This document shows positions 45,353 through 54,063 of a DNA stretch of 64,000 nt, piece by piece. Under the pieces are notes generated by a model that saw only the letters and a list, made by a program, of their open reading frames with translations, was not told the DNA's origin and made no database searches. Each line of letters opens with the position of its first letter. Within the stretch, counting starts at the first letter, position 1. The DNA is from Methylohalobius sp964654415. GTDB taxonomy: Bacteria > Pseudomonadota > Gammaproteobacteria > Methylococcales > Methylothermaceae. Position numbers and translations under genes: made by a program. The DNA is taken from assembly GCA_964654415.1 (NCBI GenBank), contig CAZZIP010000004.1, positions 124,001 through 188,000 on the forward strand, written 5' to 3'.

Positions 45353-46077
45353 CTCCGGGCGATGGCGATAAACACCTCCTCCAGGTTACCCCTACCATAG
45401 CGCTCGATCAGCACCTTAGGCATTCCTTGGGCGGCGATCCTTCCTTGGCGCAGGATGTAAACGTAATCGCACAGGCGTTCGACCTCCGGCATATTGTGGG
45501 AAGCAAGTAAGATCGTAGCTCCGCTTTGGCGCTGGTAATCGAGAAGATACCCCCGGATCCGCTCGGCCGAATCGGGGTCCAAAGAGGCTGTCGGCTCGTC
45601 CATGAGCAGCACCTCCGGTTGATTGAGGAGAGATTTGGCTAGGGCTACTCGGGTCTTCTGACCCGAAGAGAGCGAACCATAGGAGCGTTTCAGCAAAGCG
45701 GTCAAATCCAACGCCTCTGCCAACTCTGAAATCCGCGCCTTGCGCTTTGGGATACCGTACAGACGCCCATAGATGTCCAGATTCTGCCACACTGTCAAGC
45801 GATGGGGCAGGTCCACATAAGGCGAAGTAAAATTCATCCGCGGCAAGGACCGATAGCGGTGACGCACCATGTCTACGCCCAATACCCGCACCTGGCCGGA
45901 ACTCGGTAGAAGCAGTCCGAGCAGAATCGCCAAAGTCGTGGTTTTGCCTGCGCCGTTACCGCCGAGCAAAGCACACGTCTGCCCGCTAGTGACGGCAAAA
46001 GAAATATTATCTAGCGCTACCACTGAACCATAGCGCTTACTCAAACAGCGAACCTCGATTACCGTCTGCGACGTCAT
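45349..46077 (-). CDS. ABC transporter ATP-binding protein (ABC-2 exporter type)
   Basis: The 242-residue ATPase has Walker A GGNGAGKTT near residue 39, the Q-loop region FTSPYVDLPHRLTV, signature YGSLSSGQKTRVALAKSL, Walker B VLLMDEPTASLD and the H-loop ASHNM. The family includes the ATPases of CcmA/DrrA-like exporters. It precedes the permease gene with overlap and is divergent from the PilZ gene. Confidence 0.9.
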   Translation of the reverse strand: MTSQTVIEVRCLSKRYGSVVALDNISFAVTSGQTCALLGGNGAGKTTTLAILLGLLLPSSGQVRVLGVDMVRHRYRSLPRMNFTSPYVDLPHRLTVWQNLDIYGRLYGIPKRKARISELAEALDLTALLKRSYGSLSSGQKTRVALAKSLLNQPEVLLMDEPTASLDPDSAERIRGYLLDYQRQSGATILLASHNMPEVERLCDYVYILRQGRIAAQGMPKVLIERYGRGNLEEVFIAIARS

Positions 46078-46078
46078 C

Positions 46079-46084
46079 TATAAT
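46079..46084 (+). promoter_or_regulatory. candidate -10 hexamer for the PilZ-domain gene
   Basis: A perfect TATAAT lies at the start of the short spacer after the divergent ABC ATPase gene. Transcription from it would start around 46091, which makes the TTG at 46085 an unlikely start codon and supports the ATG at 46112. No clear -35 is seen. Confidence 0.3.
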
Positions 46085-46111
46085 TTGAACAATGACAACA
46101 CCACGCTAACA

Positions 46112-46843
46112 ATGGCCAGTCAACCTAGCGATTCCTGCTTGCTTTATAACAAACCTGACATCATTCGCCTTTTGCGCGTCCTGATACAGCAGCAATCCCT
46201 CATCAGCGCAAGCTTGGAGAACGGCCGAGGTTTTGCCACTTGGTTGCTATGGGTGGACGCAGAGCGCGAGCGCATCGCCTTAGACGTGAGCTCCAATCCT
46301 GCACTCAACCAGCGCGTGCTCGCTGCTAAAAAACTATTGTGCACGACCAAGCTCGAACAGCTAGAGGTCAAATTCACCGCTGCCGACATTCAAGAAGCGC
46401 GGCTTCAAGGTCAACCGGTGCTGTGCGCTAAACTTCCTACTCAAGTTTATTACCCCCAAAGGCGCCAGTACTATCGGCTCACCCTTCCTAAAGCTCTACC
46501 CATCTACTGTGCCCTCCCTTTGGAGGAGCGTTTGGTTTTGCTGCCGACCCTGGATCTCAGCGCTGGCGGCATCGGCCTCATCGACCACAGCGGAACCTTA
46601 CCTCTAGCTAAAGGCATGCTATGCCCCAATTGCTGCTTACATCTGCCGGAAATTGGCGAGGTAAGGTTCGACCTTGTCATCCGTTCAGTCGTCGCGCGCG
46701 CTGATGGTCAGCGCATCGGCGGTGCTTTTTCTCGCTTAAGCCCAGGCAGCGCGATCCTCATCCAGCGCTACCTCAACCAGGAACAAATCAAGCTCCGCCA
46801 GAGGATGCCAGACAAGCCTTCATCGCCGCGCCCATCTCGGTAG
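46112..46843 (+). CDS. YcgR-like PilZ-domain protein (probable c-di-GMP effector)
   Basis: From the ATG at 46112 the protein has 243 residues. The N-terminal YcgR-type domain contains FATWLLWVDAERERIALD. The PilZ domain begins near residue 115 with the c-di-GMP-binding QRRQYYRLTLP (RxxxR) and continues with LDLSAGGIGLID (D/NxSxxG). Both ligand motifs are intact. Such proteins link cyclic di-GMP to motility or polysaccharide export; type IV pilus genes are present elsewhere in the window. Its 3' end overlaps the convergent sucD by 56 bases. Confidence 0.82.
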   Translation: MASQPSDSCLLYNKPDIIRLLRVLIQQQSLISASLENGRGFATWLLWVDAERERIALDVSSNPALNQRVLAAKKLLCTTKLEQLEVKFTAADIQEARLQGQPVLCAKLPTQVYYPQRRQYYRLTLPKALPIYCALPLEERLVLLPTLDLSAGGIGLIDHSGTLPLAKGMLCPNCCLHLPEIGEVRFDLVIRSVVARADGQRIGGAFSRLSPGSAILIQRYLNQEQIKLRQRMPDKPSSPRPSR

Positions 46844-47672
46844 GCAGGTCCACAACCTCGACCCCGGCCCGGCGCAGGGCTGCCACCTTGGCTTCAGCAC
46901 TGCCACAGCCACCGCTGATGATCGCTCCAGCATGGCCCATCCTCCGCCCTGGCGGAGCGGTGCGCCCAGCGATATAGGCCACCACCGGCTTGGAGACGTG
47001 TTGGCGGATGTATTCAGCCGCTTCCTCTTCTTCCTGCCCTCCGATCTCTCCCACCAGAATGATGCCCTTGGTTTCTGGATCCTCTTCGAACAGGGCCAAC
47101 GCATCGATGAAATTCATGCCGTGGATGGGATCGCCGCCGATCCCGATACAGGTACTCTGGCCTAATCCTTCGCGGGTCGTCTGCCAGACAGCCTCATAGG
47201 TCAGCGTCCCAGAGCGCGACACGATTCCGACTACGCCGCGCCGGTGGATGAAACCCGGCATGATACCGATTTTGCATTCCCCTGGGGTGATGATTCCAGG
47301 GCAATTGGGGCCGATCAGCACACAATCGAACTCCTTGAGCGCCGCCTTGACGCGCAGCATGTGCAGGGTCGGGATACCTTCGGTGATGCACACCACCAAC
47401 CTAAGGCCACAGTCGGCTGCCTCCAGAATCGCATCAGCGGCAAACGCTGGCGGTACATAGATCACACTCGCTGAGGCCGAGGTCGCGCGCACGGCTTCAC
47501 GCACTGTATCGAACACGGGCAGTCCCAGGTGGGTCTGACCGCCGCGCCCGGGCGTCACTCCGCCCACTAGTTGGGTACCGTATTCGAGTGCCTGCTGGCA
47601 ATGGAACGTCGCCTGCTTACCAGTGAATCCCTGGCAGATCAACTTGGTGTTGCGATCGACCAAAACGCTCAT
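46788..47672 (-). CDS. sucD: succinate-CoA ligase alpha subunit
   Basis: From ATG 47672 the protein has 294 residues, starting MSVLVDRNTKLICQGFTGKQ; a longer upstream frame runs back into sucC and is not real. The CoA-binding GFTGKQATFH, the GPNCPGIITPGE loop and the phospho-histidine site RRMGHAGAIISGG are those of SucD. The four-base ATGA overlap with sucC shows coupled synthesis of the alpha-beta complex. It works in the citric-acid cycle. A malate-CoA ligase (MtkB) role is possible in serine-cycle methylotrophs but not favoured. Confidence 0.92.
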   Translation of the reverse strand: MSVLVDRNTKLICQGFTGKQATFHCQQALEYGTQLVGGVTPGRGGQTHLGLPVFDTVREAVRATSASASVIYVPPAFAADAILEAADCGLRLVVCITEGIPTLHMLRVKAALKEFDCVLIGPNCPGIITPGECKIGIMPGFIHRRGVVGIVSRSGTLTYEAVWQTTREGLGQSTCIGIGGDPIHGMNFIDALALFEEDPETKGIILVGEIGGQEEEEAAEYIRQHVSKPVVAYIAGRTAPPGRRMGHAGAIISGGCGSAEAKVAALRRAGVEVVDLPTEMGAAMKACLASSGGA

Positions 47673-48838
47673 ACTTCCTCCTTCGCTGCCGCCACCGCCT
47701 TGCGCGCTGCTTCCAACAGGTCCGCCGCTGGGATGACCGCCAGTCCAGATCGTTCCAGAAGCGCTCGCCCGGCTTCTGCGGAAGTCCCCTCCAGGCGCAC
47801 AATCACCGGCACCTTCACGCACACCTCACGCACCGCTGCAATGATTCCCTCAGCGATCAGATCGCAACGGACGATGCCGCCGAAGATGTTCACTAAGATC
47901 GCCTTGACCTTGGGGTCGGCCAGGATGATCTTGAACGCTTCCGTCACGCGCTCGGCTGAAGTCCCGCCGCCGACATCCAGGAAATTGGCCGGCTCCCCGC
48001 CACACTGCTTGATCAGATCCATAGTCGCCATCGCCAGGCCTGCCCCATTGACCATACAACCGATATTTCCGGTCAGAGTGACATAGCTCAAGCCGTGCTC
48101 CCGCGCGCGCCTTTCTTTCTCGTCCTCCTGCGTAGAGTCGTTGAGGGAAGCGATTTCAGGATGGGCATAGAGGGCGTTGTCGTCGAAGTTGAGCTTGGCA
48201 TCCAGCGCTACCAATTGCCCAGCCCTGGTCACCGCTAGCGGATTGAGTTCGATCTGGCTGGCGTCCTTATCTAGAAACAGCCGGTAGAGCCGATCCAATA
48301 AGGCCACGAAGGCATTGACCTGATCGCCGGCAAGTCCCAAACCAAATGCCACCTCCCGCCCTTGGTATGGCATAGGCCCGGTAGCCGGATGAACGACAAA
48401 GCTTAAGATTTGGTCTGGCCGCTCGGCGGCGAGTTGTTCTATGTCCATTCCACCCGCAGCCGATGCAAGCACCCTAACCCGCGCGTGCCTCCGGTCGATC
48501 ACCAAGCTCAAGTATAGCTCGCGCGCCACCTCGGTCGCCTGCTCCACCAGAACGGCGCTGACTAAAAGCCCTTGGGGGCCGGTCTGATGGGTAGTCAGCC
48601 GCGTACCCAAGAGTTTTCCTGCGATTTCCGCCACCGCATCCGGCGTCTCGGCCAGCATGACGCCCCCAGCTTTGCCTCGCCCACCGGCGTGGATTTGGGC
48701 CTTCACCAAGAAACGCTCACCGCCCAGCGCCAACGCCACCTCCCGGGCTTCATCCCGGGTTCTAGCCACCTGACCAGCAGGAATTGGTATCTGATATTCA
48801 GCCAGCAACGCTTTGGCTTGATACTCATGGATATTCAT
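47669..48838 (-). CDS. sucC: succinate-CoA ligase [ADP-forming] beta subunit
   Basis: The 389-residue protein has an N-terminal ATP-grasp domain beginning MNIHEYQAKALLAEY. It has QIHAGGRGKAGGV for nucleotide binding, EINPL-like QIELNPLAV for metal binding and the C-terminal CoA-ligase domain with GNIGCMVNGAGLAMATMD and FGGIVRCDLIAEGI. Length matches SucC (388 in E. coli). It lacks nearby sucAB. Upstream is a GAGGG-type ribosome site. Confidence 0.93.
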   Translation of the reverse strand: MNIHEYQAKALLAEYQIPIPAGQVARTRDEAREVALALGGERFLVKAQIHAGGRGKAGGVMLAETPDAVAEIAGKLLGTRLTTHQTGPQGLLVSAVLVEQATEVARELYLSLVIDRRHARVRVLASAAGGMDIEQLAAERPDQILSFVVHPATGPMPYQGREVAFGLGLAGDQVNAFVALLDRLYRLFLDKDASQIELNPLAVTRAGQLVALDAKLNFDDNALYAHPEIASLNDSTQEDEKERRAREHGLSYVTLTGNIGCMVNGAGLAMATMDLIKQCGGEPANFLDVGGGTSAERVTEAFKIILADPKVKAILVNIFGGIVRCDLIAEGIIAAVREVCVKVPVIVRLEGTSAEAGRALLERSGLAVIPAADLLEAARKAVAAAKEEV

Positions 48839-48926
48839 CGCTTCGACCCGCCCTCACCGGAAATACCGCTATAATTTTTTTAAAGCACACGCCTATTCTA
48901 TAACTTTCGCAACTTAAAGCGAGTCC

Positions 48927-50540
48927 ATGTCCGACACCAAGCTCAAGCCATGCCCGCTTTCCAACTACTCCATCCAGCCTGAGCAGGCATGGAGATTGCT
49001 CGCTGTTTTTACCGCTTATCAGGCGGTGTTGGGGGTGTTGCTCTGGGGTTTGTTTCAACTCCACTGGGGACCGAGCCAGCTTGGCCAACTCCACCCGCGA
49101 CTTTTTCTCTGGACCGCTTACGGCTATACACTGGCTGTCCTCGCCAGCTTGCCATTCCTTTGGCTACACCGCCCGGCCTATGCCTGGCAGGCGGCTTGGC
49201 ACCTGTTTTTGGACCTGGCTAGCTTGCCGCTTATCGTTTATGCCTGCGGCGGTCTAGAGAGCGGATTTGCCACTCTGCTGGCGGTTTCAGTGGCCGCCGC
49301 CGGACTCCTCATCGGCGGACGCTGCGCTTTGGGGTTTGCCGCGCTCGCCAGCCTCAGCGTTCTCGCGATAGAAAGCATCGGCAACTGGCAAAATGCCTTT
49401 GAGACCAGCCATTATACTTATGCCGCCATGCTCGGAATCGCTTACTTCACTATCGCCTGGCTCGCCGTCACCTTGGCCCAGCGAGCCGAGCAAAGCCAAC
49501 TCCTGGCCGAGCGGCGCAAAGTAGATCTAGCCAATCTGCAGCAATTAAACGAGTTCATCGTTCAGCACTTGCAATCTGGGATTCTCATACTCGATTCCGA
49601 TCACCGCGTTCGTCTGAGCAATAATTCTGCCCTACGCCTTTTAGGTCTGCGCCAAAGCCCCAAGGATTTGAGCGCTCTGCCCGGCCTGCTGGTGGCACGT
49701 TTGCGAGAGTGGCAAGCACACCCCCAGCAAAACTCAGTCACGCTAATCACCGAACCCGAACCGATCCAGGTGCGCTTCAGCCTTCTGCCCATGGAAGGGG
49801 AAACCCTAACCCTGATTTTTCTCGAAGACAACGCGCTGCATCAGCAGCGCGTTCAGGAAAGCAAGCTGGCCTCGCTGGGCAGGCTGACCGCCAGCATCGC
49901 CCATGAAATCCGCAATCCCTTAAGCGCCATCAGCCATGCCAGCCAACTGCTGGCGGAAAGCCAAGACCACAAGTCGCAGGACCTACGCCTGGTAGCAATC
50001 ATTCAAAAGCATTGCCGGCGGGTGGATGAGGTCATCAGCAACGTCTTGCAGCTTTCCCGCCGCCATGCCGCCTGCCGGGAGAAACTGGCTTTGAACACTT
50101 GGCTGGAACAATTTTGCCTTGAATTTCAAGAGCTCAGCTTGCGCCGAAACCTGTTTGACCTTAAATTGCCGAAACAAACATTGAGCGCCTGGGCAGACCC
50201 CAGCCATCTCAAGCAGATTCTTTACAATCTGTGCGAGAACGCGCTCAAATATGGAACTCCAGAAGGCGACAAGATCACGCTGCGGCTTAGCTGCCACGCG
50301 CCAACCCAAAAGCCATGCATCGAGGTCATCGATCGCGGTCCCGGCATTCCACCCGATCAGATCCGAAATATATTTGAGCCTTTCTTTACCACCTCCCCCA
50401 CAGGCACCGGCTTGGGGTTATACATCGCGCGCGAGTTGGCCCAGTTGAATCAGGCTACTTTGGAATACGAGTTTGGGATGTATGGCAGCTGCTTCCGTCT
50501 TGTTCTCGCTAATGCTGATCAGATCATGGTGGAACTATGA
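48927..50540 (+). CDS. pilS: sensor histidine kinase PilS
   Basis: The 537-residue membrane kinase has six helices in residues 22-190, a PAS-like region (about 200-300), a dimerisation/phospho-acceptor motif SIAHEIRNPLSAISHA near residue 325 and an ATPase domain. The latter has N, G1 and G2 boxes (NALKYGTP, IDRGPGIP, TGTGLGLYIA). The six-helix input domain followed by PAS is the PilS pattern. It overlaps pilR by four bases. In Pseudomonas, PilS senses pilin level and controls pilA. Confidence 0.9.
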   Translation: MSDTKLKPCPLSNYSIQPEQAWRLLAVFTAYQAVLGVLLWGLFQLHWGPSQLGQLHPRLFLWTAYGYTLAVLASLPFLWLHRPAYAWQAAWHLFLDLASLPLIVYACGGLESGFATLLAVSVAAAGLLIGGRCALGFAALASLSVLAIESIGNWQNAFETSHYTYAAMLGIAYFTIAWLAVTLAQRAEQSQLLAERRKVDLANLQQLNEFIVQHLQSGILILDSDHRVRLSNNSALRLLGLRQSPKDLSALPGLLVARLREWQAHPQQNSVTLITEPEPIQVRFSLLPMEGETLTLIFLEDNALHQQRVQESKLASLGRLTASIAHEIRNPLSAISHASQLLAESQDHKSQDLRLVAIIQKHCRRVDEVISNVLQLSRRHAACREKLALNTWLEQFCLEFQELSLRRNLFDLKLPKQTLSAWADPSHLKQILYNLCENALKYGTPEGDKITLRLSCHAPTQKPCIEVIDRGPGIPPDQIRNIFEPFFTTSPTGTGLGLYIARELAQLNQATLEYEFGMYGSCFRLVLANADQIMVEL

Positions 50541-51886
50541 CTACTCCCCTTGCCCTCATCGTCGATGACGAAGCCGACATATTGGAGCTGATGGAACTGA
50601 CCCTAGCGCGGATGGATGTCCAGGCCCGCACCGCGACTTCGCTAGATGAAGCCAAACGCTGGCTCAGCCGCGAGTCTTTCCAGCTTTGTCTTACCGATAT
50701 GCGCCTGCCGGACGGAGATGGCTTGGATTTAGTGGCCTATATCCAGGCGAGCTTCCCAAATCTTCCGGTAGCTGTCATCACCGCCCACGGCAATATGGAA
50801 GCCGCCGTCAAGGCACTTAAAGCAGGCGCTTACGACTTCGTCTCTAAACCGGTGGACCTCAAGATCTTGCGCAAGCTGGTTACCGCTGCCCTCCAGCTGG
50901 CTGAAGACCGCGGGCACAAAGACCGGCGTTCGCGCGACGTCCTGCTGGGAGAGTCTGAGGCAATGCGCGACATCCGCGCCAAGATCGTAAAATTAGCTCG
51001 TACCCAGGCGCCGGTCTTTATCAGCGGTGAATCGGGAACTGGCAAAGAGCTGGTCGCCCGCCTCATCCACGCCAAAGGTCCCCGAGCCAATAAACCTTTC
51101 GTCGCGGTCAACTGCGGCGCGATTCCGGCCGAACTGATGGAAAGCGAGTTCTTCGGTCACCGCAAGGGAAGTTTCTCCGGCGCAGTCGCCGACCAAGTCG
51201 GCTTGTTTCAGGCTGCAGATGGCGGCACTCTGTTCTTGGACGAAGTCGCTGACCTGCCGCTTGGGCTTCAGGTGAAACTCTTGCGGGCGATCCAGGAGAA
51301 AACCATCCGTCCTATCGGTGCTGAGCAGGAAATCCCGGTCGACGTGCGCATCTTAAGCGCTACCCACAAAAATCTGAAACAACTGGTGGCAGAGGGTCGG
51401 TTCCGTCAGGATCTATTCTACCGGATCAACGTCATCGAACTGGAGGTGCCCCCTTTGCGGGAGCGCCGCGAGGACATCCCGCTTTTGGTCGAGCGAGCCC
51501 TGTTTCGGCTGGCTCGGGAAAATGGGTTAGAACGACTTAAGTTGAGTAGCCGAGCGATGGAGGCGTTGTACCGGTATGAATTCCCGGGCAACGTGCGCGA
51601 GCTTGAGAACATCTTGGAACGGGCGGCAGCACTGTGCGAAGGGGAAGAAATTGACGTGGATGACTTGGATCTCCCAACCACGCCAGGAACCAGGCCTAAC
51701 CTCGTCCCCGATGAGGAAATCCCAACTGGGGAATTTTCCTTGGAAGAATACCTGCTGCAAATCGAGCGGCGTGCAATTTTAGACGCCTTGGAGCAGACCC
51801 GCTGGAATCGCACCGCCGCTGCGCAAAAACTGGGGCTGACTTTCCGCTCGCTGCGTTACCGGCTGAAGAAATTGGGAATCGACTAG
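50537..51886 (+). CDS. pilR: sigma-54-dependent response regulator PilR
   Basis: The 449-residue NtrC-family activator has a receiver domain with LIVDDEADI and phospho-acceptor LTDMRLPDGDG. The AAA+ domain has Walker A GESGTGKELVA, Walker B GGTLFLDEVADLP and ELENILERA. A Fis-type helix-turn-helix, NRTAAAQKLGLTFRSLRYRLKK, spans the last 25 residues. The sigma-54-contacting GAFTGA loop is GSFSGA here; PilR proteins commonly have GSFTGA. It likely activates the pilin gene through RpoN. Confidence 0.92.
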   Translation: MTTPLALIVDDEADILELMELTLARMDVQARTATSLDEAKRWLSRESFQLCLTDMRLPDGDGLDLVAYIQASFPNLPVAVITAHGNMEAAVKALKAGAYDFVSKPVDLKILRKLVTAALQLAEDRGHKDRRSRDVLLGESEAMRDIRAKIVKLARTQAPVFISGESGTGKELVARLIHAKGPRANKPFVAVNCGAIPAELMESEFFGHRKGSFSGAVADQVGLFQAADGGTLFLDEVADLPLGLQVKLLRAIQEKTIRPIGAEQEIPVDVRILSATHKNLKQLVAEGRFRQDLFYRINVIELEVPPLRERREDIPLLVERALFRLARENGLERLKLSSRAMEALYRYEFPGNVRELENILERAAALCEGEEIDVDDLDLPTTPGTRPNLVPDEEIPTGEFSLEEYLLQIERRAILDALEQTRWNRTAAAQKLGLTFRSLRYRLKKLGID

Positions 51887-52269
51887 ACCCAGTATTTTTT
51901 CAGTGCTTTAAACTGTTCGAGCGCTTCCCTGACTTTTCGGTCGATGGCTTCTTCCTGAAGCTCGGTATTTTTGTAGACTCGATCGAGCAATCCTTCCCTG
52001 ACCATGGCTTCCTTGATCCAGCGCTTGGCAAACCGGTAGTTAGTAGGCATCGCCGCGGATTCACCGGTTACCGGATCACGCAACTGCTTTACTTGGGCAA
52101 CTTCCTCCGGAGCAGCCACCATTTCCAGAGGTTTAGGTGGTGCCTCCATCGGGGTTTCCATCACCTTGGCATAAAACTCCTTGGCGCCCTCGCCCATAAA
52201 AGCTGTGATTAAAATATAGACGATATAAACGATCAGCAAGATCGAGATACCAGCCAGAAAAGTCGTCAT
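51883..52269 (-). CDS. small membrane-anchored protein, unknown function, downstream of the fhc genes
   Basis: The ATG at 52269, seven bases after a strong GGGGGAGG site, gives 128 residues; TTG at 52275 is a weaker start. One N-terminal membrane helix (about 3-24, LAGISILLIVYIVYILITAF) is followed by a proline-rich linker. A charged helical C-terminal domain with YRFAKRWIKEAMVREGLL completes it. I do not recognise the family. It lies 86 bases after fhcC on the same strand and may be part of that transcript. Its stop overlaps the convergent pilR by four bases. Confidence 0.6.
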   Translation of the reverse strand: MTTFLAGISILLIVYIVYILITAFMGEGAKEFYAKVMETPMEAPPKPLEMVAAPEEVAQVKQLRDPVTGESAAMPTNYRFAKRWIKEAMVREGLLDRVYKNTELQEEAIDRKVREALEQFKALKKYWV

Positions 52270-52355
52270 TATCAATCCTCCCCCTTGAAGTCAGCGTTAT
52301 CGTTATATGGTTTAAGACTAGCTTATCTATCCTGTTAGAGACAAGAGCTTTAGCG

Positions 52356-53162
52356 CTACCCTGCGCGAATCAAAATCTCGCCTCGGCCCACTGAAGCCAA
52401 ATCTCCGCCGTAGCGGTGGACCCGGTCAAAAGCTGCATCAGGAGCAGCAAAGCGGCTGTCAAGGTCCCTAAGGGCGGCAAACCACAAAGGCAAATACGAA
52501 AGCGTATGAACCCCACAGTCGCCGAAGGTCGGCAGGATGGACGCCGGCTTTCGCCACAACAGCACCGTCCCCCGCCGCAGGCCGTATCCCAGAAAACCTC
52601 CGGTTTCGCCCATTACGGCGATGGTGCCGGCGATCATCCGTGAGGCGCAGTAGTCGCCCACGCTTCCCTCGACTAAGATGATTCCGCGCCGCATTTCATC
52701 TCCTACCCGATCTCCGGCATCGCCTTTCACCAGTACGGTACCGCCGCGCATCCCGCGTTTGTTACCCGGAAGCGCTGCCCCCAGGAAATCTCCTGCATTG
52801 CCATCGATCTGGAGCGTTCCCCCACGCATTTCACAAGCTGCGAAGACCCCAGCATTGCCAGTCACCCGGATCTGCCCAGACCGCAAGCCCATCCCCAAAT
52901 AGGCGCCAGCGTCGCCTTCCACCAGGATGTCCATATCCGCCGCATCCTTGCCGATATAATCGAGCTTGGCCGTGGCATTGCGAATGACGAGCTTAGAAGC
53001 TTCCTCGCCTTCAATCTCGAACAACTCATCCACCCGATAAGCTTTTCTGCCCGACCAGAGCTTGAGCGCGGCGATTTCAGTCCGGCGCAACTTCGCCGCC
53101 TCGCTCAATGGGGACAAATCCACCCGCTGTCTGGGTTCAGCCTTCAAGATCAAAGTCAGCAT
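52356..53162 (-). CDS. fhcC: formyltransferase/hydrolase complex subunit C (FwdC-like), set 2
   Basis: The 268-residue protein is built mainly of repeated right-handed beta-helix turns such as GNAGDFLGAALPG and GGTVLVKGDAGDRVG, the glutamate-synthase alpha-subunit C-terminal (GXGXG) fold of FwdC. In the Fhc complex this subunit is structural and helps bind the polyglutamylated methanofuran analogue. It starts four bases after the formyltransferase gene. It ends its set, 86 bases before a small membrane-protein gene. Confidence 0.93.
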   Translation of the reverse strand: MLTLILKAEPRQRVDLSPLSEAAKLRRTEIAALKLWSGRKAYRVDELFEIEGEEASKLVIRNATAKLDYIGKDAADMDILVEGDAGAYLGMGLRSGQIRVTGNAGVFAACEMRGGTLQIDGNAGDFLGAALPGNKRGMRGGTVLVKGDAGDRVGDEMRRGIILVEGSVGDYCASRMIAGTIAVMGETGGFLGYGLRRGTVLLWRKPASILPTFGDCGVHTLSYLPLWFAALRDLDSRFAAPDAAFDRVHRYGGDLASVGRGEILIRAG

Positions 53163-53166
53163 AAAG

Positions 53167-54063
53167 TCAAGCGATAATCTGGTGCAGATGAAAATGGAAC
53201 GGCCCTAATTTTCCCCCATAGTTGCCGGCGCTGATGCGGCGGATGCCGCATTCCGCCCCGATCGCGCAGACGGCCTCGACTCCGGCCCGCATTGCCCGTT
53301 CGATATCCTGCCGGCTTAAGCCGTCGATGACGATTTCCATCACCGACCCGATCTCGGGCGAAAGCTGGGTTTTGGTCACGCCTTTGAGGGTGGGACAGAA
53401 GGCATCGTTGGTGGAGGCATTCTGACCCTTATACTTGGAACCCACTTTGGAGCCCGAGCGGACCACCCCGCCGGGGAACGGCATGATCACATTAGGAATC
53501 TTACGCATCGCCTTGACCGCAACTTCGCACGCCGCCAAAGCTTGGGGTTGGGATTCTGCCAGGATGAGAAGGTTGCCACCGCCGATGGCATCGACGATGT
53601 AACCCGTCTCTTCGATCAGAAACTCGCCGTCCATCACCGGAATCCGCCAGAACCGCCGTCCGCCGATGCGTTTGGAGATCTGAAATCCATCGCCGTAGTA
53701 GCGCAAATACTGCCCTAAAGGGAGGGGGATTCCCTCGTGGATCCCAGCGAACAGGGCCGTGCTGGGTGCAGTTAGAACGCATTGGCCAGCGCGGACTTCG
53801 ACCTGCTTGGTCAAGCCTTTCACCCCCATGGCGAAGATCAATACCGAAACCCCAGGCCGCCCATCCGGGGTCTCTTCCGGGGAAAGCTCGCGTTCTATTC
53901 CCGCTTCGCAGCCGCAGCCGATCACCGAGGTAGCAAATCCGGTCATCGCCCTCGCGCTGTGGTAGGCCCACTCCAAATCGTGGGCGGTAATGACCAGGCG
54001 CGTTGCCTTCATCGGGAAGGCTTCCGCAAAGGTGTCGTCGATCACAACCCCGTTGATGATCAT
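53167..54063 (-). CDS. fhcD: formylmethanofuran:tetrahydromethanopterin formyltransferase (FhcD/Ftr), set 2
   Basis: Ftr moves the formyl group between tetrahydromethanopterin and methanofuran. From ATG 54063 (coupled to fhcA by ATGA) the protein has 298 residues. DDTFAEAFPMKATRLVIT, MTGFATSVIGCGCEAGIE, PDGRPGVSVLIFAMG, YYGDGFQISK and SAGNYGGKLGPF are conserved across the family. The longer upstream frame would add seven residues inside fhcA. It pairs with the degenerate FhcB of this set and so belongs to the classical bacterial hydrolytic route. Confidence 0.94.
   Translation of the reverse strand: MIINGVVIDDTFAEAFPMKATRLVITAHDLEWAYHSARAMTGFATSVIGCGCEAGIERELSPEETPDGRPGVSVLIFAMGVKGLTKQVEVRAGQCVLTAPSTALFAGIHEGIPLPLGQYLRYYGDGFQISKRIGGRRFWRIPVMDGEFLIEETGYIVDAIGGGNLLILAESQPQALAACEVAVKAMRKIPNVIMPFPGGVVRSGSKVGSKYKGQNASTNDAFCPTLKGVTKTQLSPEIGSVMEIVIDGLSRQDIERAMRAGVEAVCAIGAECGIRRISAGNYGGKLGPFHFHLHQIIA

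Noticed and set aside
46788..48838. sucCD read as malate-CoA ligase mtkAB of the serine cycle
   Set aside because: The N-terminus, the overall length of 389 and 294 residues and the absence of neighbouring serine-cycle genes (mcl, hpr, sga, ppc) fit succinyl-CoA ligase better.
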